In this document: positions 9,661-17,871 of the stretch, piece by piece
Layout: every line of letters starts with the position of its first letter
How positions within the stretch are numbered: position 1 is the stretch's first letter
DNA from: Aliamphritea hakodatensis
Lineage (GTDB): Bacteria; Pseudomonadota; Gammaproteobacteria; Pseudomonadales; Balneatricaceae
Length of the DNA: 64,000 nucleotides
Direction of reading: 5' to 3'
Assembly: GCF_024347195.1 (NCBI RefSeq)
Contig: NZ_AP025281.1
Coordinates: forward strand, 3,782,001-3,846,000
Program-made: the position numbers and the translations under genes
Notes under the pieces: generated by a model
What the model was told of the DNA's origin: nothing
What the model saw: the letters and a program-made list of their open reading frames with translations, nothing else
The model's database searches: none

Positions 9661-9863
9661 GTCGGTGACATCATGGCAGCATTGGCCTGGTCTGCCACGC
9701 GTACCGGCTGCTAACAGCTTCCACGTAGACGAAGACGGCCTGATCCAGGGTCTGTTCTAAGCTTTAGTTAAAGCTTTGGCAACTTAGTTGCTAACGTCTA
9801 AAAATGGCTCCTTCGGGAGCCATTTTTTTATGTCTGAAGAAAAGCAAAAACCAGGCATATGAT
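9661..9863 (+). repeat. Second copy of the fhs 3' end plus terminator
   Basis: 203 bases that repeat the segment 9484-9660. It keeps, in frame and with its stop, the last 22 codons of fhs (LPRVPAANS...GLIQGLF), with one Ile-to-Phe change and an otherwise silent difference. The segment before them is altered by a 4-base insertion relative to the gene, so it is out of frame upstream. A hairpin region, a terminator and the tail CCAGGCATATGAT follow as in the first copy. Confidence 0.85.
9801..9829 (+). terminator. Terminator in second repeat copy
   Basis: AAAATGGCTCC-TTC-GGGAGCCATTTTTTT. The stem has different bases from the copy-1 terminator on both arms, so pairing is kept. Confidence 0.85.
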
Positions 9864-10049
9864 GTCGGTGACATCATGGCAGCATTGGCCTGGTCTGCCA
9901 CGCGTACCGGCTGCTAACAGCATCCACGTTGACGAAGACGGCCTGATCCAGGGTCTGTTCTAAGCCTTAGTCATTTATGACTAAATGAAAACGGCGCTTT
10001 TAAGCGCCGTTTTTTATGCCTTACGAAAAGCGATAACCAGGCATATGAT
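9864..10049 (+). repeat. Third copy of the fhs 3' end plus terminator
   Basis: 186 bases. The same 22 terminal codons and stop are retained without amino-acid change, with silent differences. They are followed by the hairpin TTAGTCA/TGACTAA (9967-9984), a terminator and the same tail ending CATATGAT. At its start, as in copy 2, ATGATGTC-GGT-GACATCAT forms a perfect inverted repeat across the copy junction. Confidence 0.85.
9988..10016 (+). terminator. Terminator in third repeat copy
   Basis: AAAACGGCGCTT/AAGCGCCGTTTTTT: a 7-base core stem extended by A-T pairs and a T run. Confidence 0.85.
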
Positions 10050-10130
10050 GTCAAAGAACGCCATCACGGCTCCAGTGGCCTGGTCTGCCACGCGTACCAG
10101 CTGCTAACAGCATCCACGTAGACGAAAACT
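10050..10130 (+). repeat. Fourth, truncated copy of the fhs 3' end
   Basis: Only the core from about 10076 (GGCCTGGTCTGCCACGCG) to GACGAAAACTG is recognisable. Homology is lost before the fhs stop codon and no terminator follows. It looks like a decayed or recombinant end copy. Confidence 0.75.
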
Positions 10131-10288
10131 GCAAGGTATAAATTAACAACTAATACAACTACCGAGGATTGCTCGGCAATTCACTCAGAAGAACATCTGA
10201 CGGCTGAAAGATAAGTTATCCATCAGTGGATGATAAGAAAACAGCATATGTTCCATTATGAAACATATTGATACCGGCCTCATGAAAA

Positions 10289-10462
10289 ATGCACCTGCTG
10301 GCAAAGCCCACTGAACGGATGATCAATGATAATACGCTGGTAGCATTAACGCTTATGATTGCCGAAAGTGCGCCGGCTCAGAAAGAATTGATGATTCGCC
10401 TGACAGAACACTTTATTGAGCTGTCTGATCAGCCAACGTTGACCCATTTCAGTTCCGACTGA
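10289..10462 (+). CDS. Possible small protein, unknown
   Basis: A 57-codon open frame (MHLLAKPTERMINDNTLVAL at the start) or 47 codons from ATG 10319. The amino-acid mix is protein-like, but there is no good ribosome site. The end overlaps the last 34 bases of the convergent GGDEF/EAL gene. It lies between the fhs repeats and that gene. It may be a remnant of an inserted gene or chance; I do not recognise a family. Confidence 0.25.
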   Translation: MHLLAKPTERMINDNTLVALTLMIAESAPAQKELMIRLTEHFIELSDQPTLTHFSSD

Positions 10463-12378
10463 TCGCACAGCAGGTCGCGGAGGTTGGCCGGCGAGAAATG
10501 ATAATAACCCTGCTGATAAAAGATCTGGTGCTCTTTCAGCTTCTCAACCTGCCAGCGTTTTTCCACCCCTTCCACAATCAGGTTCATGCCCAGCGCGCTG
10601 ACCAGCTTATGGATACAGGTGACCGTTTCCACCCCTTTATCCAGCCGGGCAACGAATTCACGGTCCAGCTTGACCCATTTGGCAGGGATACTGTTGAGGT
10701 ACGCCAGTGAAGAAAACCCGGTACCGAAATCATCGATTGCAAAGCTGAAGCCGTAGCCAATCAGTTGATCGATGGTCGATGAGTATTCTTTGGAATCAGG
10801 CATAATCACCCGTTCCGTCAGCTCCAGCACCACATCCTGAGGCAGCAGACCGGCAGAGTTAATCGCATATTCAAGATCACTGATCAGCCTGCCCTGCTGG
10901 ATATGTAGCCCGGATACATTCAGCGACAGCAATACCTGTTTGCCAAAGCGCTGCCGTATTGAACGAAACTCCTGACAGGCCTGATAAAAGATCCAGCTGC
11001 TCAGTTCGCCAATCAATCCGCAGTGCTCGGCCACATCGATCAGTTCATCCGGGCTGACCTCAGCCAGTTCAGAGCCGGGCCAGCGCACCAGCGCTTCAAC
11101 GATGACCACCCGGGAGTCATGCATATCGAACACCGGCTGGTAGCACATCTCAAACTCATCATTCAGCAGCGCTGCACCGATACGCTGGGAAATCTGGGTA
11201 CGTCTTAATAATTGTTCGCGCATCCCCTGGCGGTACTGAATCCAGCAACGGCGGCCAGAGCCCTTGGCCATATACATCGCCGCATCCGCATCCGCCAGTA
11301 ACAAATCAAGGTCTTCGTCATCACGGGGATAACTGGCCACCCCCACGCTGACCGACAGAACAACCGGCGGGATATCATCGGAAATCTTATATTGCCCGGA
11401 AAGACTCTGAACCAGCGCGGTGGCAAACACATCAAAGTAATCATCCACACAGGCTTCCGGTAAAATGACCACAAACTCATCACCACCGATACGGGCAATG
11501 TCTCCGTCATCACCGGTACAGCGTCTCAGACGGCTGGCAACCTGGCATAGCAGGCTGTCACCCACCGCATGACCAAAGCCATCGTTAATCGGTTTAAAGC
11601 CATCCAGGTCGATGTAATACACCGAGAATGGGGTCTGGGTGCTGTGTAAGCGCTGCATGCGCTGAAACAGCCCTTTACGGTTGAAAACACCGGTCAGCAC
11701 ATCATGCGTCGCCATTTGCTGTAATTCCAGCTCACGGCTTTTACGTTCATGAATATCCTGCAGGCTGACAACAAAATCTCCCTCGGTGGTTTCGCTCAGA
11801 CGCACTTCAATACTGTGCCAGCGATTGCCATCGGCACACTGTAAACAGACATCTTGCTCATAATACTTATCTTTACCGGCCAGCTGACGGTCAATCTTTA
11901 CCAGCTCATCGACAGGAATCAGATCAGCCAGATTGTGGATATCTGTCCCAAACTGCTGCCGGAAAGAAGGGTTCGAACTGATTAATTCGAACTGTTCACT
12001 GAACAGACAGATCATAATCGTGCCGCTGACCAGCGCGGCGATCTCTGCACGTTCAACATGCAGACCTTCCACCAGCATCGCCAGCCGGCCATCTTCGAGA
12101 TGGATGCCGGAAAACTGACAGTAAACATCTTTAGCTTCGCCTTTTGGTGACAGTTGCCACCAGTGGCAGATACGTTTACCTAACGCGAAATCATCCAGAT
12201 AATTAAGAAGTGTATGCTGTACAGCATCGGAGGTGCCTTCCTGGAAGTCCCGGGAAGTAAGTTCTTCAAGGTTGGGTGAGTGCCATAAAGTCAGTGCACT
12301 TTCATTCGCCCAGTGGATACGGTAATTATCGATATCGTATATCCAAACCGGCGTCTGAAGCTGATCAATATCTAGCAT
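10429..12378 (-). CDS. PAS-GGDEF-EAL cyclic-di-GMP enzyme
   Basis: 649 residues. An N-terminal PAS-like region (PVWIYDIDNYRIHWANESAL) and a second sensor segment are followed by GGDEF (IARIGGDEFVV, intact) and EAL (EALVRW, LELTERV, IDDFGTGFSSL, VKLDREF, VEGVEK). Both active sites look complete, so it may both make and break c-di-GMP. The RxxD inhibition site before GGDEF is absent. ATG 12378 is chosen over an upstream frame to 12462 because AAGGA lies seven bases before it and PAS begins at once. It has no membrane segment. It is probably monocistronic. Confidence 0.9.
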   Translation of the reverse strand: MLDIDQLQTPVWIYDIDNYRIHWANESALTLWHSPNLEELTSRDFQEGTSDAVQHTLLNYLDDFALGKRICHWWQLSPKGEAKDVYCQFSGIHLEDGRLAMLVEGLHVERAEIAALVSGTIMICLFSEQFELISSNPSFRQQFGTDIHNLADLIPVDELVKIDRQLAGKDKYYEQDVCLQCADGNRWHSIEVRLSETTEGDFVVSLQDIHERKSRELELQQMATHDVLTGVFNRKGLFQRMQRLHSTQTPFSVYYIDLDGFKPINDGFGHAVGDSLLCQVASRLRRCTGDDGDIARIGGDEFVVILPEACVDDYFDVFATALVQSLSGQYKISDDIPPVVLSVSVGVASYPRDDEDLDLLLADADAAMYMAKGSGRRCWIQYRQGMREQLLRRTQISQRIGAALLNDEFEMCYQPVFDMHDSRVVIVEALVRWPGSELAEVSPDELIDVAEHCGLIGELSSWIFYQACQEFRSIRQRFGKQVLLSLNVSGLHIQQGRLISDLEYAINSAGLLPQDVVLELTERVIMPDSKEYSSTIDQLIGYGFSFAIDDFGTGFSSLAYLNSIPAKWVKLDREFVARLDKGVETVTCIHKLVSALGMNLIVEGVEKRWQVEKLKEHQIFYQQGYYHFSPANLRDLLCDQSELKWVNVG

Positions 12379-12566
12379 TGCTAATCCTTCAGTCTCACAC
12401 AATTTTAAAATGAGGGTACTAAAGGTTTTAGACACCCAAAACACAAGTGTCCAATATAGCACGCCAAAGACCCAGAATGGTAAGTATATTTACTCAAAAT
12501 GCGTGCCAGAAGCAAAAACTGATAGCCATTTGCAACCATAAATGGTATGCAAAACAATGGGGTTCT

Positions 12567-13445
12567 CTAAGCCATTTTTCGCTGCATCAGCGCCATCTCA
12601 ACAAACTCCCTGATCCCCTGTTGCTGACTGCGGGTTTTCAGCCAGACCACATGCTCAGTGACATCCATTTCAGTACCTGCCACCGGTACCAGCGCATAGC
12701 GCGGATCCGGACGGATATCATCACTCAGCGCAAAGCCGACCCCCAGTTCCTGCACCACCGCATTACTGACATGTTCCGAAGTACTCATCATCATTTCAAA
12801 GCGGGGCTGTAAATGCTCACTGCTGAATATATTCCTGACATACTCCTGCGTGAATGAATTGTCTTTATAGGCAATCAGTGAATCACCGATCAGATCACGG
12901 GCAGTGACAGATTCAGCACCGGCATGCGGGTGCTTATGCGGCAGAATTGCCATCAGACCATGGCAGTGAAACGCCAGCCGCGACAAGCCGGCAGGCGGAT
13001 TTGGCAAGGGAAACAGGCCAATATCCGCCTCCCGGTCAATGATCATTTGCCGGCACTCATGGGTGGTACCGGCAATTACCTGCACCCGGGCATTGGGATA
13101 CTGTTTTTTAAAAGCGGCCATCAGTGGCATGAAAATCAGCGGCGAAGCAGTGGCCAGTTTCAGCCGGAAATTTTCAGTACGCTCTTCAGGCTCAAGCAGT
13201 GCAGCAACCGCCAGATCCAGATCCAGATACTGACAGCTCAGTTGATTCAGTTGCTTACCCAGCCGGGTCGGGCGCACTTCTTTACTGAACCGCTCAAGTA
13301 ACGGAAACTCACAGCGCGATTCCAGTTTACGAATCTGCGCGGTAACCGCCGGCTGGCTGACCCCCAGCAGTTTAGCAGCCCGGGTAAAACTGCCGGCCCG
13401 TACTACCGCATTAAAAGTGCGGATTTCATTCAGGGTAATATCCAT
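12567..13445 (-). CDS. LysR-family transcriptional regulator
   Basis: 292 residues. The N-terminal helix-turn-helix (FNAVVRAGSFTRAAKLLGVSQ) is followed by an effector-binding region. It lies 76 bases downstream of the fused ATPase gene of the organophosphorus-type operon and in the same direction, so it probably controls that operon. An imperfect dyad (ATCCGTAA/TTAACGGAT, 13481-13502) in the short gap could be an operator. Its inducer is unknown; a phosphonate or phosphate ester is a guess from context. Confidence 0.88.
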   Translation of the reverse strand: MDITLNEIRTFNAVVRAGSFTRAAKLLGVSQPAVTAQIRKLESRCEFPLLERFSKEVRPTRLGKQLNQLSCQYLDLDLAVAALLEPEERTENFRLKLATASPLIFMPLMAAFKKQYPNARVQVIAGTTHECRQMIIDREADIGLFPLPNPPAGLSRLAFHCHGLMAILPHKHPHAGAESVTARDLIGDSLIAYKDNSFTQEYVRNIFSSEHLQPRFEMMMSTSEHVSNAVVQELGVGFALSDDIRPDPRYALVPVAGTEMDVTEHVVWLKTRSQQQGIREFVEMALMQRKMA

Positions 13446-13521
13446 CAGCCTCTCATCTTTGAATACTTACAGCTACAGTGATCCGTAACGCGGTTAACGG
13501 ATACCCGCCGCATCCGGCTTT

Positions 13522-15252
13522 TCAGACAACCGTCACCGCAGCAGCTTCCGTGACGGCACCGTTAATGGGCAGAGAGGCTGACTCAGGCACATCTGCCGAC
13601 GCCTCCCGGCGCTCCAGCAAGGGTATCGACGAGATCAGTTGCCGGGTATACGGCTGCTGAGGATTCAGAAAAATATCCCGGACATTGCCCTGCTCCACCA
13701 GATCACCGTGTTTCATCACACAGACCCAGTCACACAGGTTGGCAATGACGCTCAGATCATGGGAAATGAACAGAATGGTCAGCCCCAGCTCATCACGCAA
13801 CTCTTTCAACAGGGCCAGAATTTCCGCCTGAATAGATACATCCAGCGCCGCCACGGACTCATCCGCCACAATAAACTTCGGTTTGCAGACCAGTGCCCGG
13901 GCAATGCTGATCCGCTGCCGCTGACCGCCGGAAAAAGCATGGGGAAAACGCCGTAAATGGGTCACATCAATGTGACAGCGTTTAGCAATGGCGATGACCT
14001 TCTTATCGGTCTCTTCGCGGCTTTTGGTCAGTTTCATCGCCTCCAGAGGTTCCGCAATGATATCCCGCACCGTCATCCGCGGATTCAGCGAACTGTAAGG
14101 GTCCTGAAATACCAGTTGTGCAGTGCGGGCCAGGTCCTTTCGTTTCAGGGGCTTATGCGCGCCAAACTCAACCGGATGCTTCTTACGGTTATATTTAACA
14201 CTGCCGCTGCTGACCGGCGCAGCCCCCAGCAAAGCTTTACCCAGCGAGGTTTTCCCGGAGCCGCTCTCACCGACCAGACCAATGATCTGCCCCTTGGGCA
14301 ACTCCAGGGAGATATTATTCACCGCCGTAAAGCTTTCCTGCTGACGGGCGGCGCTGGCCACCTGATAGGTCACCGACAGATTTTCAACAGATACCATTGC
14401 TCTGGGGATTTTCGCCGGCGGTTCAGGCAGCTCATCAAGGTGTGGCAATGCATCCAGCAAACGTTTTGTATAGGCATGCTCAGGGGCAAACAGCACCCTG
14501 TCAGCCTCACCGGCTTCCACCACTTCCCCTTTCTTCATGACCGTCACCCTGTCGGCAATTTTTGAAATCACTCCCAGATCATGGGTAATAAACAGCATGC
14601 CCATGCCGTACTGCTCCCGCAGCTCCAGCATCAGCTCCAGTACCTGGGCCTGAATGGTCACATCCAGCGCGGTGGTTGGCTCATCGGCAATCAGCAATTT
14701 CGGTTTGGTGGATAACGCCATGGCAATCATCGCCCGCTGACGCATCCCCCCGGACAGTTCAAAAACGTACTGATCAAAACGTTTTTCCGGTTCCAGAATC
14801 CCCACCCGGTCAAACAGCTCAATGCCTGCCTTACGGGCTGCTTCACGGGAAACACCCAGATGAATCTGCATAGTCTGAATGATCTGATCACTGATGCGGA
14901 TCGCCGGCGCAAAGCTGGCCATCGGCTCCTGAAAGATCATCGAGACGGCATCCCCCCGCACCAGCCGCATGTCTTTACCGCGTAGCTTCAGCACATTCAC
15001 ATCCTGCTGCTGATGGCGCAGATGAATTGAACTGCCCGGGTGAATAATTGCATTGCCGGGGATCAGCCGCATGATGGTCTTGGCGGTGACAGATTTACCG
15101 GAACCGCTCTCCCCTACTAAGCCCATCACCTCACCCGGTTTAATATCCAGACTGACGTTATTCACCGCCCGCACCCGGCCTTCATCGGTATTAAAGTCGA
15201 TACTCAGATCACGGATTTCCAGCAGGTTGCCGGCATCGCTGTGCATTTTCAT
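13522..15252 (-). CDS. Peptide-type ABC importer, fused double ATP-binding protein
   Basis: 576 residues with two complete ATPase halves (DppD/DppF type): Walker A GESGSGKSVTAK and GESGSGKTSLGK, signatures LSGGMRQR and FSGGQRQR, Walker B LLIADEPTTALD and FIVADESVAALD. In the second half Pro of the usual DEPT is Ser. The ATG is one base after the permease stop, so the genes are coupled. A longer frame to 15312 overlaps the permease and is not supported. It energises uptake by the two permeases upstream. Confidence 0.92.
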   Translation of the reverse strand: MKMHSDAGNLLEIRDLSIDFNTDEGRVRAVNNVSLDIKPGEVMGLVGESGSGKSVTAKTIMRLIPGNAIIHPGSSIHLRHQQQDVNVLKLRGKDMRLVRGDAVSMIFQEPMASFAPAIRISDQIIQTMQIHLGVSREAARKAGIELFDRVGILEPEKRFDQYVFELSGGMRQRAMIAMALSTKPKLLIADEPTTALDVTIQAQVLELMLELREQYGMGMLFITHDLGVISKIADRVTVMKKGEVVEAGEADRVLFAPEHAYTKRLLDALPHLDELPEPPAKIPRAMVSVENLSVTYQVASAARQQESFTAVNNISLELPKGQIIGLVGESGSGKTSLGKALLGAAPVSSGSVKYNRKKHPVEFGAHKPLKRKDLARTAQLVFQDPYSSLNPRMTVRDIIAEPLEAMKLTKSREETDKKVIAIAKRCHIDVTHLRRFPHAFSGGQRQRISIARALVCKPKFIVADESVAALDVSIQAEILALLKELRDELGLTILFISHDLSVIANLCDWVCVMKHGDLVEQGNVRDIFLNPQQPYTRQLISSIPLLERREASADVPESASLPINGAVTEAAAVTVV

Positions 15253-15253
15253 G

Positions 15254-16501
15254 TTACTTCTTCTCCGCATACGGATCTGCGGCATCACGTAACGCATCGC
15301 CGACAAATACAAAGGCCATAATCAGGGCAACGAATACCGCCACCGGGAAAAACTGCCAGATCATATTCTGCTGAATATCCGGATCCTGCGCTTTTTGCAG
15401 CAGTACCCCAAGGCTGTTTACCGGTTCCGTCAGCCCCAGCCCCAGAAAGCTCAGGCTGGTTTCCGCCAGAATGACGTACGGAAAGTTGATCAGGGTATCG
15501 ACAATGATGTAGCTGCCAAAGCTCGGCACCAGATGCCGCCAGATGATCCGCCAGGTGCCGGAGCCGCACAGCTGCGCCGCCAGTACATAATCCTGATTAC
15601 GCTCGGTCAGAATGTGAGTCCGCAGGCGCCGGCCCAGGGTGGCAAAATCCAGCATGCCGATGACCACCGCAATGGCGAAATACCGCTGCACGGACGTCAG
15701 ATCAATCTGTGCCAGTGCCACCGCACAGGCGAGATAAATCGGAATCGGCGGAATCACCCGGACCGCTTCAGTGATGCTCATCATCACGGTATCCACCTTA
15801 CCGCCAAAATAGCCGCTGACACCGCCGACTAACAGGGATGTAAACAGTTTCACGACTAAGGCCACAATGGCGATGCTGATGGTAATCCACACCGCATGCA
15901 GGGTGCGGCTGAAGACATCCTTGCCGTCTTCATCGGTGCCCATGAGGTGAACCTGACCATGCTCTACGCCGAACAAATGCCGGTCCCAGCGAATATCCAG
16001 ATCCAGATCACCGACGCTCAGATCAATCAGGCTGTATTCCCAGCCCTTCACAAAAAACTGCAGATAACGGCGTTTGTCTTCATCCACCGTAAACTTATTC
16101 TGGCTGGATGAACTCAGCGCGCCGCTGGACGTCAGTGCATCCAGGGCATCCAACCCGCCACCGGCCAGCGCCTTGAGGTCAATTTTGGCTTTTTCTTTTG
16201 CATAGGTATAAGTAAAGGGGCGGAATGAAAAACCATTCTGATCCCAGAAATACACCGCCTGCGGTGCCCCCCGGCGATAGTCTTTATCCGCTCCGGCAAT
16301 GGTCGGATCAACCGGCGCAAAGAAGCCGGCAAAAAAGCCCATGAATACCAGCGCCCCCAGAATCCAGGCCGCAACCATACCGGAGGTTTTGCGTTTAAAG
16401 CGGGCTTTGATCAGCGCCATCTGACCGGCGGTGTAATAGGCATCGTCCGCGGTCACGTTTTTTTTACGCCCGAACCGGGCCAGCATACTTCCGATTGCCA
16501 T
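15254..16501 (-). CDS. Peptide-type ABC importer, permease (DppC-like)
   Basis: 415 residues, longer than the usual ~300 of DppC because of a large periplasmic insertion after the first membrane segment (about residues 65-190). The membrane core with the EAA-type loop (GRRLRTHILTERNQDYVLAAQLCG) is at the C-terminal half. GGAG precedes the ATG, which lies 2 bases after the preceding permease stop. It pairs with the neighbouring DppB-like permease. Confidence 0.9.
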   Translation of the reverse strand: MAIGSMLARFGRKKNVTADDAYYTAGQMALIKARFKRKTSGMVAAWILGALVFMGFFAGFFAPVDPTIAGADKDYRRGAPQAVYFWDQNGFSFRPFTYTYAKEKAKIDLKALAGGGLDALDALTSSGALSSSSQNKFTVDEDKRRYLQFFVKGWEYSLIDLSVGDLDLDIRWDRHLFGVEHGQVHLMGTDEDGKDVFSRTLHAVWITISIAIVALVVKLFTSLLVGGVSGYFGGKVDTVMMSITEAVRVIPPIPIYLACAVALAQIDLTSVQRYFAIAVVIGMLDFATLGRRLRTHILTERNQDYVLAAQLCGSGTWRIIWRHLVPSFGSYIIVDTLINFPYVILAETSLSFLGLGLTEPVNSLGVLLQKAQDPDIQQNMIWQFFPVAVFVALIMAFVFVGDALRDAADPYAEKK

Positions 16502-16503
16502 TT

Positions 16504-17730
16504 TCAGCTCCCCAGCACACTTTTGCGTACCCGCGGATCAATCGCCGCCAGTACCGCATCAGTCATAAAGTTCATGGAAATAACCACCAGCGCCACCAGA
16601 AATAAAATACCGGCGGCCAGCTCCTGATCATTGGTCTGTGCCAGCGCTTCGATCAGCAAAGCGGCCGCATCGGTCAGGCCGATCACCACTGCCACAATCG
16701 GCAGATCATTAAAGATGCGCTGGAAGTCGAAACCGACACTGTTAAACAGTGGGCTGATGGAATGACGTACCGGATAACCGGCCCACAGTGCCATACCATC
16801 TACGCCACGGGCACGGGCAGCATCCACATAGAGCTTGTTGGATTCATCCACCACCAGTGCCCGGACAGTCTGTAACTGCAGCGCCGTCGCCGACCAGCCG
16901 ATGACAAAAATCGGTAACCAGATGTGCCCCAGAAAATCCTGCAGCTTGCCAAACTCAAAACCGTTATCACCAAACCAGGGCACGCTTTTCCATTCATCGG
17001 AAAACAGCCCGGTTGGCGTAGGCTCGCCGGCGAATACGTACAGCAGAATAATGCTCAGGGCTAACAGGAAGTTCGGCAGCGCCAGCCCCAGGTAGCTGAT
17101 GATGCGCAGCTGTAAATCCAGCAATTTGTTAAAGCTCAGGCCAAGGGTGTTTACAAAACGCTCAGCTTTAGTGTGCTGAGGGTTGGTATCTTTCCAGTCT
17201 TTATTGATGGTAAACGCCGACAAAATGCCAAATGGCACAGCAATGATGTAGGCAAATACCAGACCGGCGATACAGAACATAAAGCTCATCCAGAAACGCT
17301 CACCTAAAGCCAGATTCACCGACTGACGTTTGGCACAGCTAAAGCCCAGATCCCCTTTCAGGGTCAGATCCGTTACCCAGCTTGCCCAGCGTACCGCCAG
17401 CGGCTGGTCCAGCCCCATCCGCGCCCGCTCGGCGTCAATGTCCGCCTGAGTAATGGTTTCACCCTGGGTATTCTTATAGGCGATGTACTTTTCAGCACAG
17501 TCACCCGGCAGCACTTCCATCAGGGAAAACACAATGCCGCTGACGATCAGCAGGGTGATCAGTGCCAGCACATAACGGTTAAATACATAATTAAAATACT
17601 GGCTGTTCCTGCCCCGCCAGTAGAGATATCCACCAACGCCCAGCAGGATCCACAGCAGCCAGGTATTGCCAATAAAATCTGCAATCACACGCACATCCTC
17701 AAAACCTGTTACCAGTGCCTTCTCAGCCAT
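16504..17730 (-). CDS. Peptide-type ABC importer, permease (DppB-like)
   Basis: 408 residues from ATG 17730. Two N-terminal hydrophobic segments are followed by the DppB signature region (VLPGDCAEKYIAYKNTQG) and five or so membrane segments; the coupling loop LYVDAARARGVDGMALW is clear. The frame runs on to 17820 but that part crosses the upstream terminator and is low-complexity, so the later start is chosen although its ribosome site is weak. Confidence 0.88.
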   Translation of the reverse strand: MAEKALVTGFEDVRVIADFIGNTWLLWILLGVGGYLYWRGRNSQYFNYVFNRYVLALITLLIVSGIVFSLMEVLPGDCAEKYIAYKNTQGETITQADIDAERARMGLDQPLAVRWASWVTDLTLKGDLGFSCAKRQSVNLALGERFWMSFMFCIAGLVFAYIIAVPFGILSAFTINKDWKDTNPQHTKAERFVNTLGLSFNKLLDLQLRIISYLGLALPNFLLALSIILLYVFAGEPTPTGLFSDEWKSVPWFGDNGFEFGKLQDFLGHIWLPIFVIGWSATALQLQTVRALVVDESNKLYVDAARARGVDGMALWAGYPVRHSISPLFNSVGFDFQRIFNDLPIVAVVIGLTDAAALLIEALAQTNDQELAAGILFLVALVVISMNFMTDAVLAAIDPRVRKSVLGS

Positions 17731-17797
17731 TCCCTGCGGGGAAAAAGCATTGATAACAGGCCTTCTTTTTATTGTTTGAAAAAAGAAAAAAACCAAA

Positions 17798-17827
17798 GAA
17801 GAAAAAAAGAGGCAGCACAACGCTGCC
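17798..17827 (-). terminator. Terminator/attenuator between binding-protein and permease genes
   Basis: On the minus strand GGCAGC-GTTGT-GCTGCC is followed by TCTTTTTTTCTTC, 45 bases after the binding-protein stop. It would let the binding protein be made in excess of the membrane parts. Confidence 0.75.
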
Positions 17828-17871
17828 CCCTTTCTGCGCGCCCTTCCGTACAGTCAGGGGCGCCCGGATTA

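Noticed and set aside
13639..14565. Long plus-strand open frames inside the fused ATPase gene
   Set aside because: They are the antisense of a gene with two complete ATPase domains; no motif is seen in them.
17730..17820. Longer N-terminus for the DppB-like permease
   Set aside because: The extra codons cross the terminator hairpin and a poly-T tract and encode a Phe-rich run without family resemblance.
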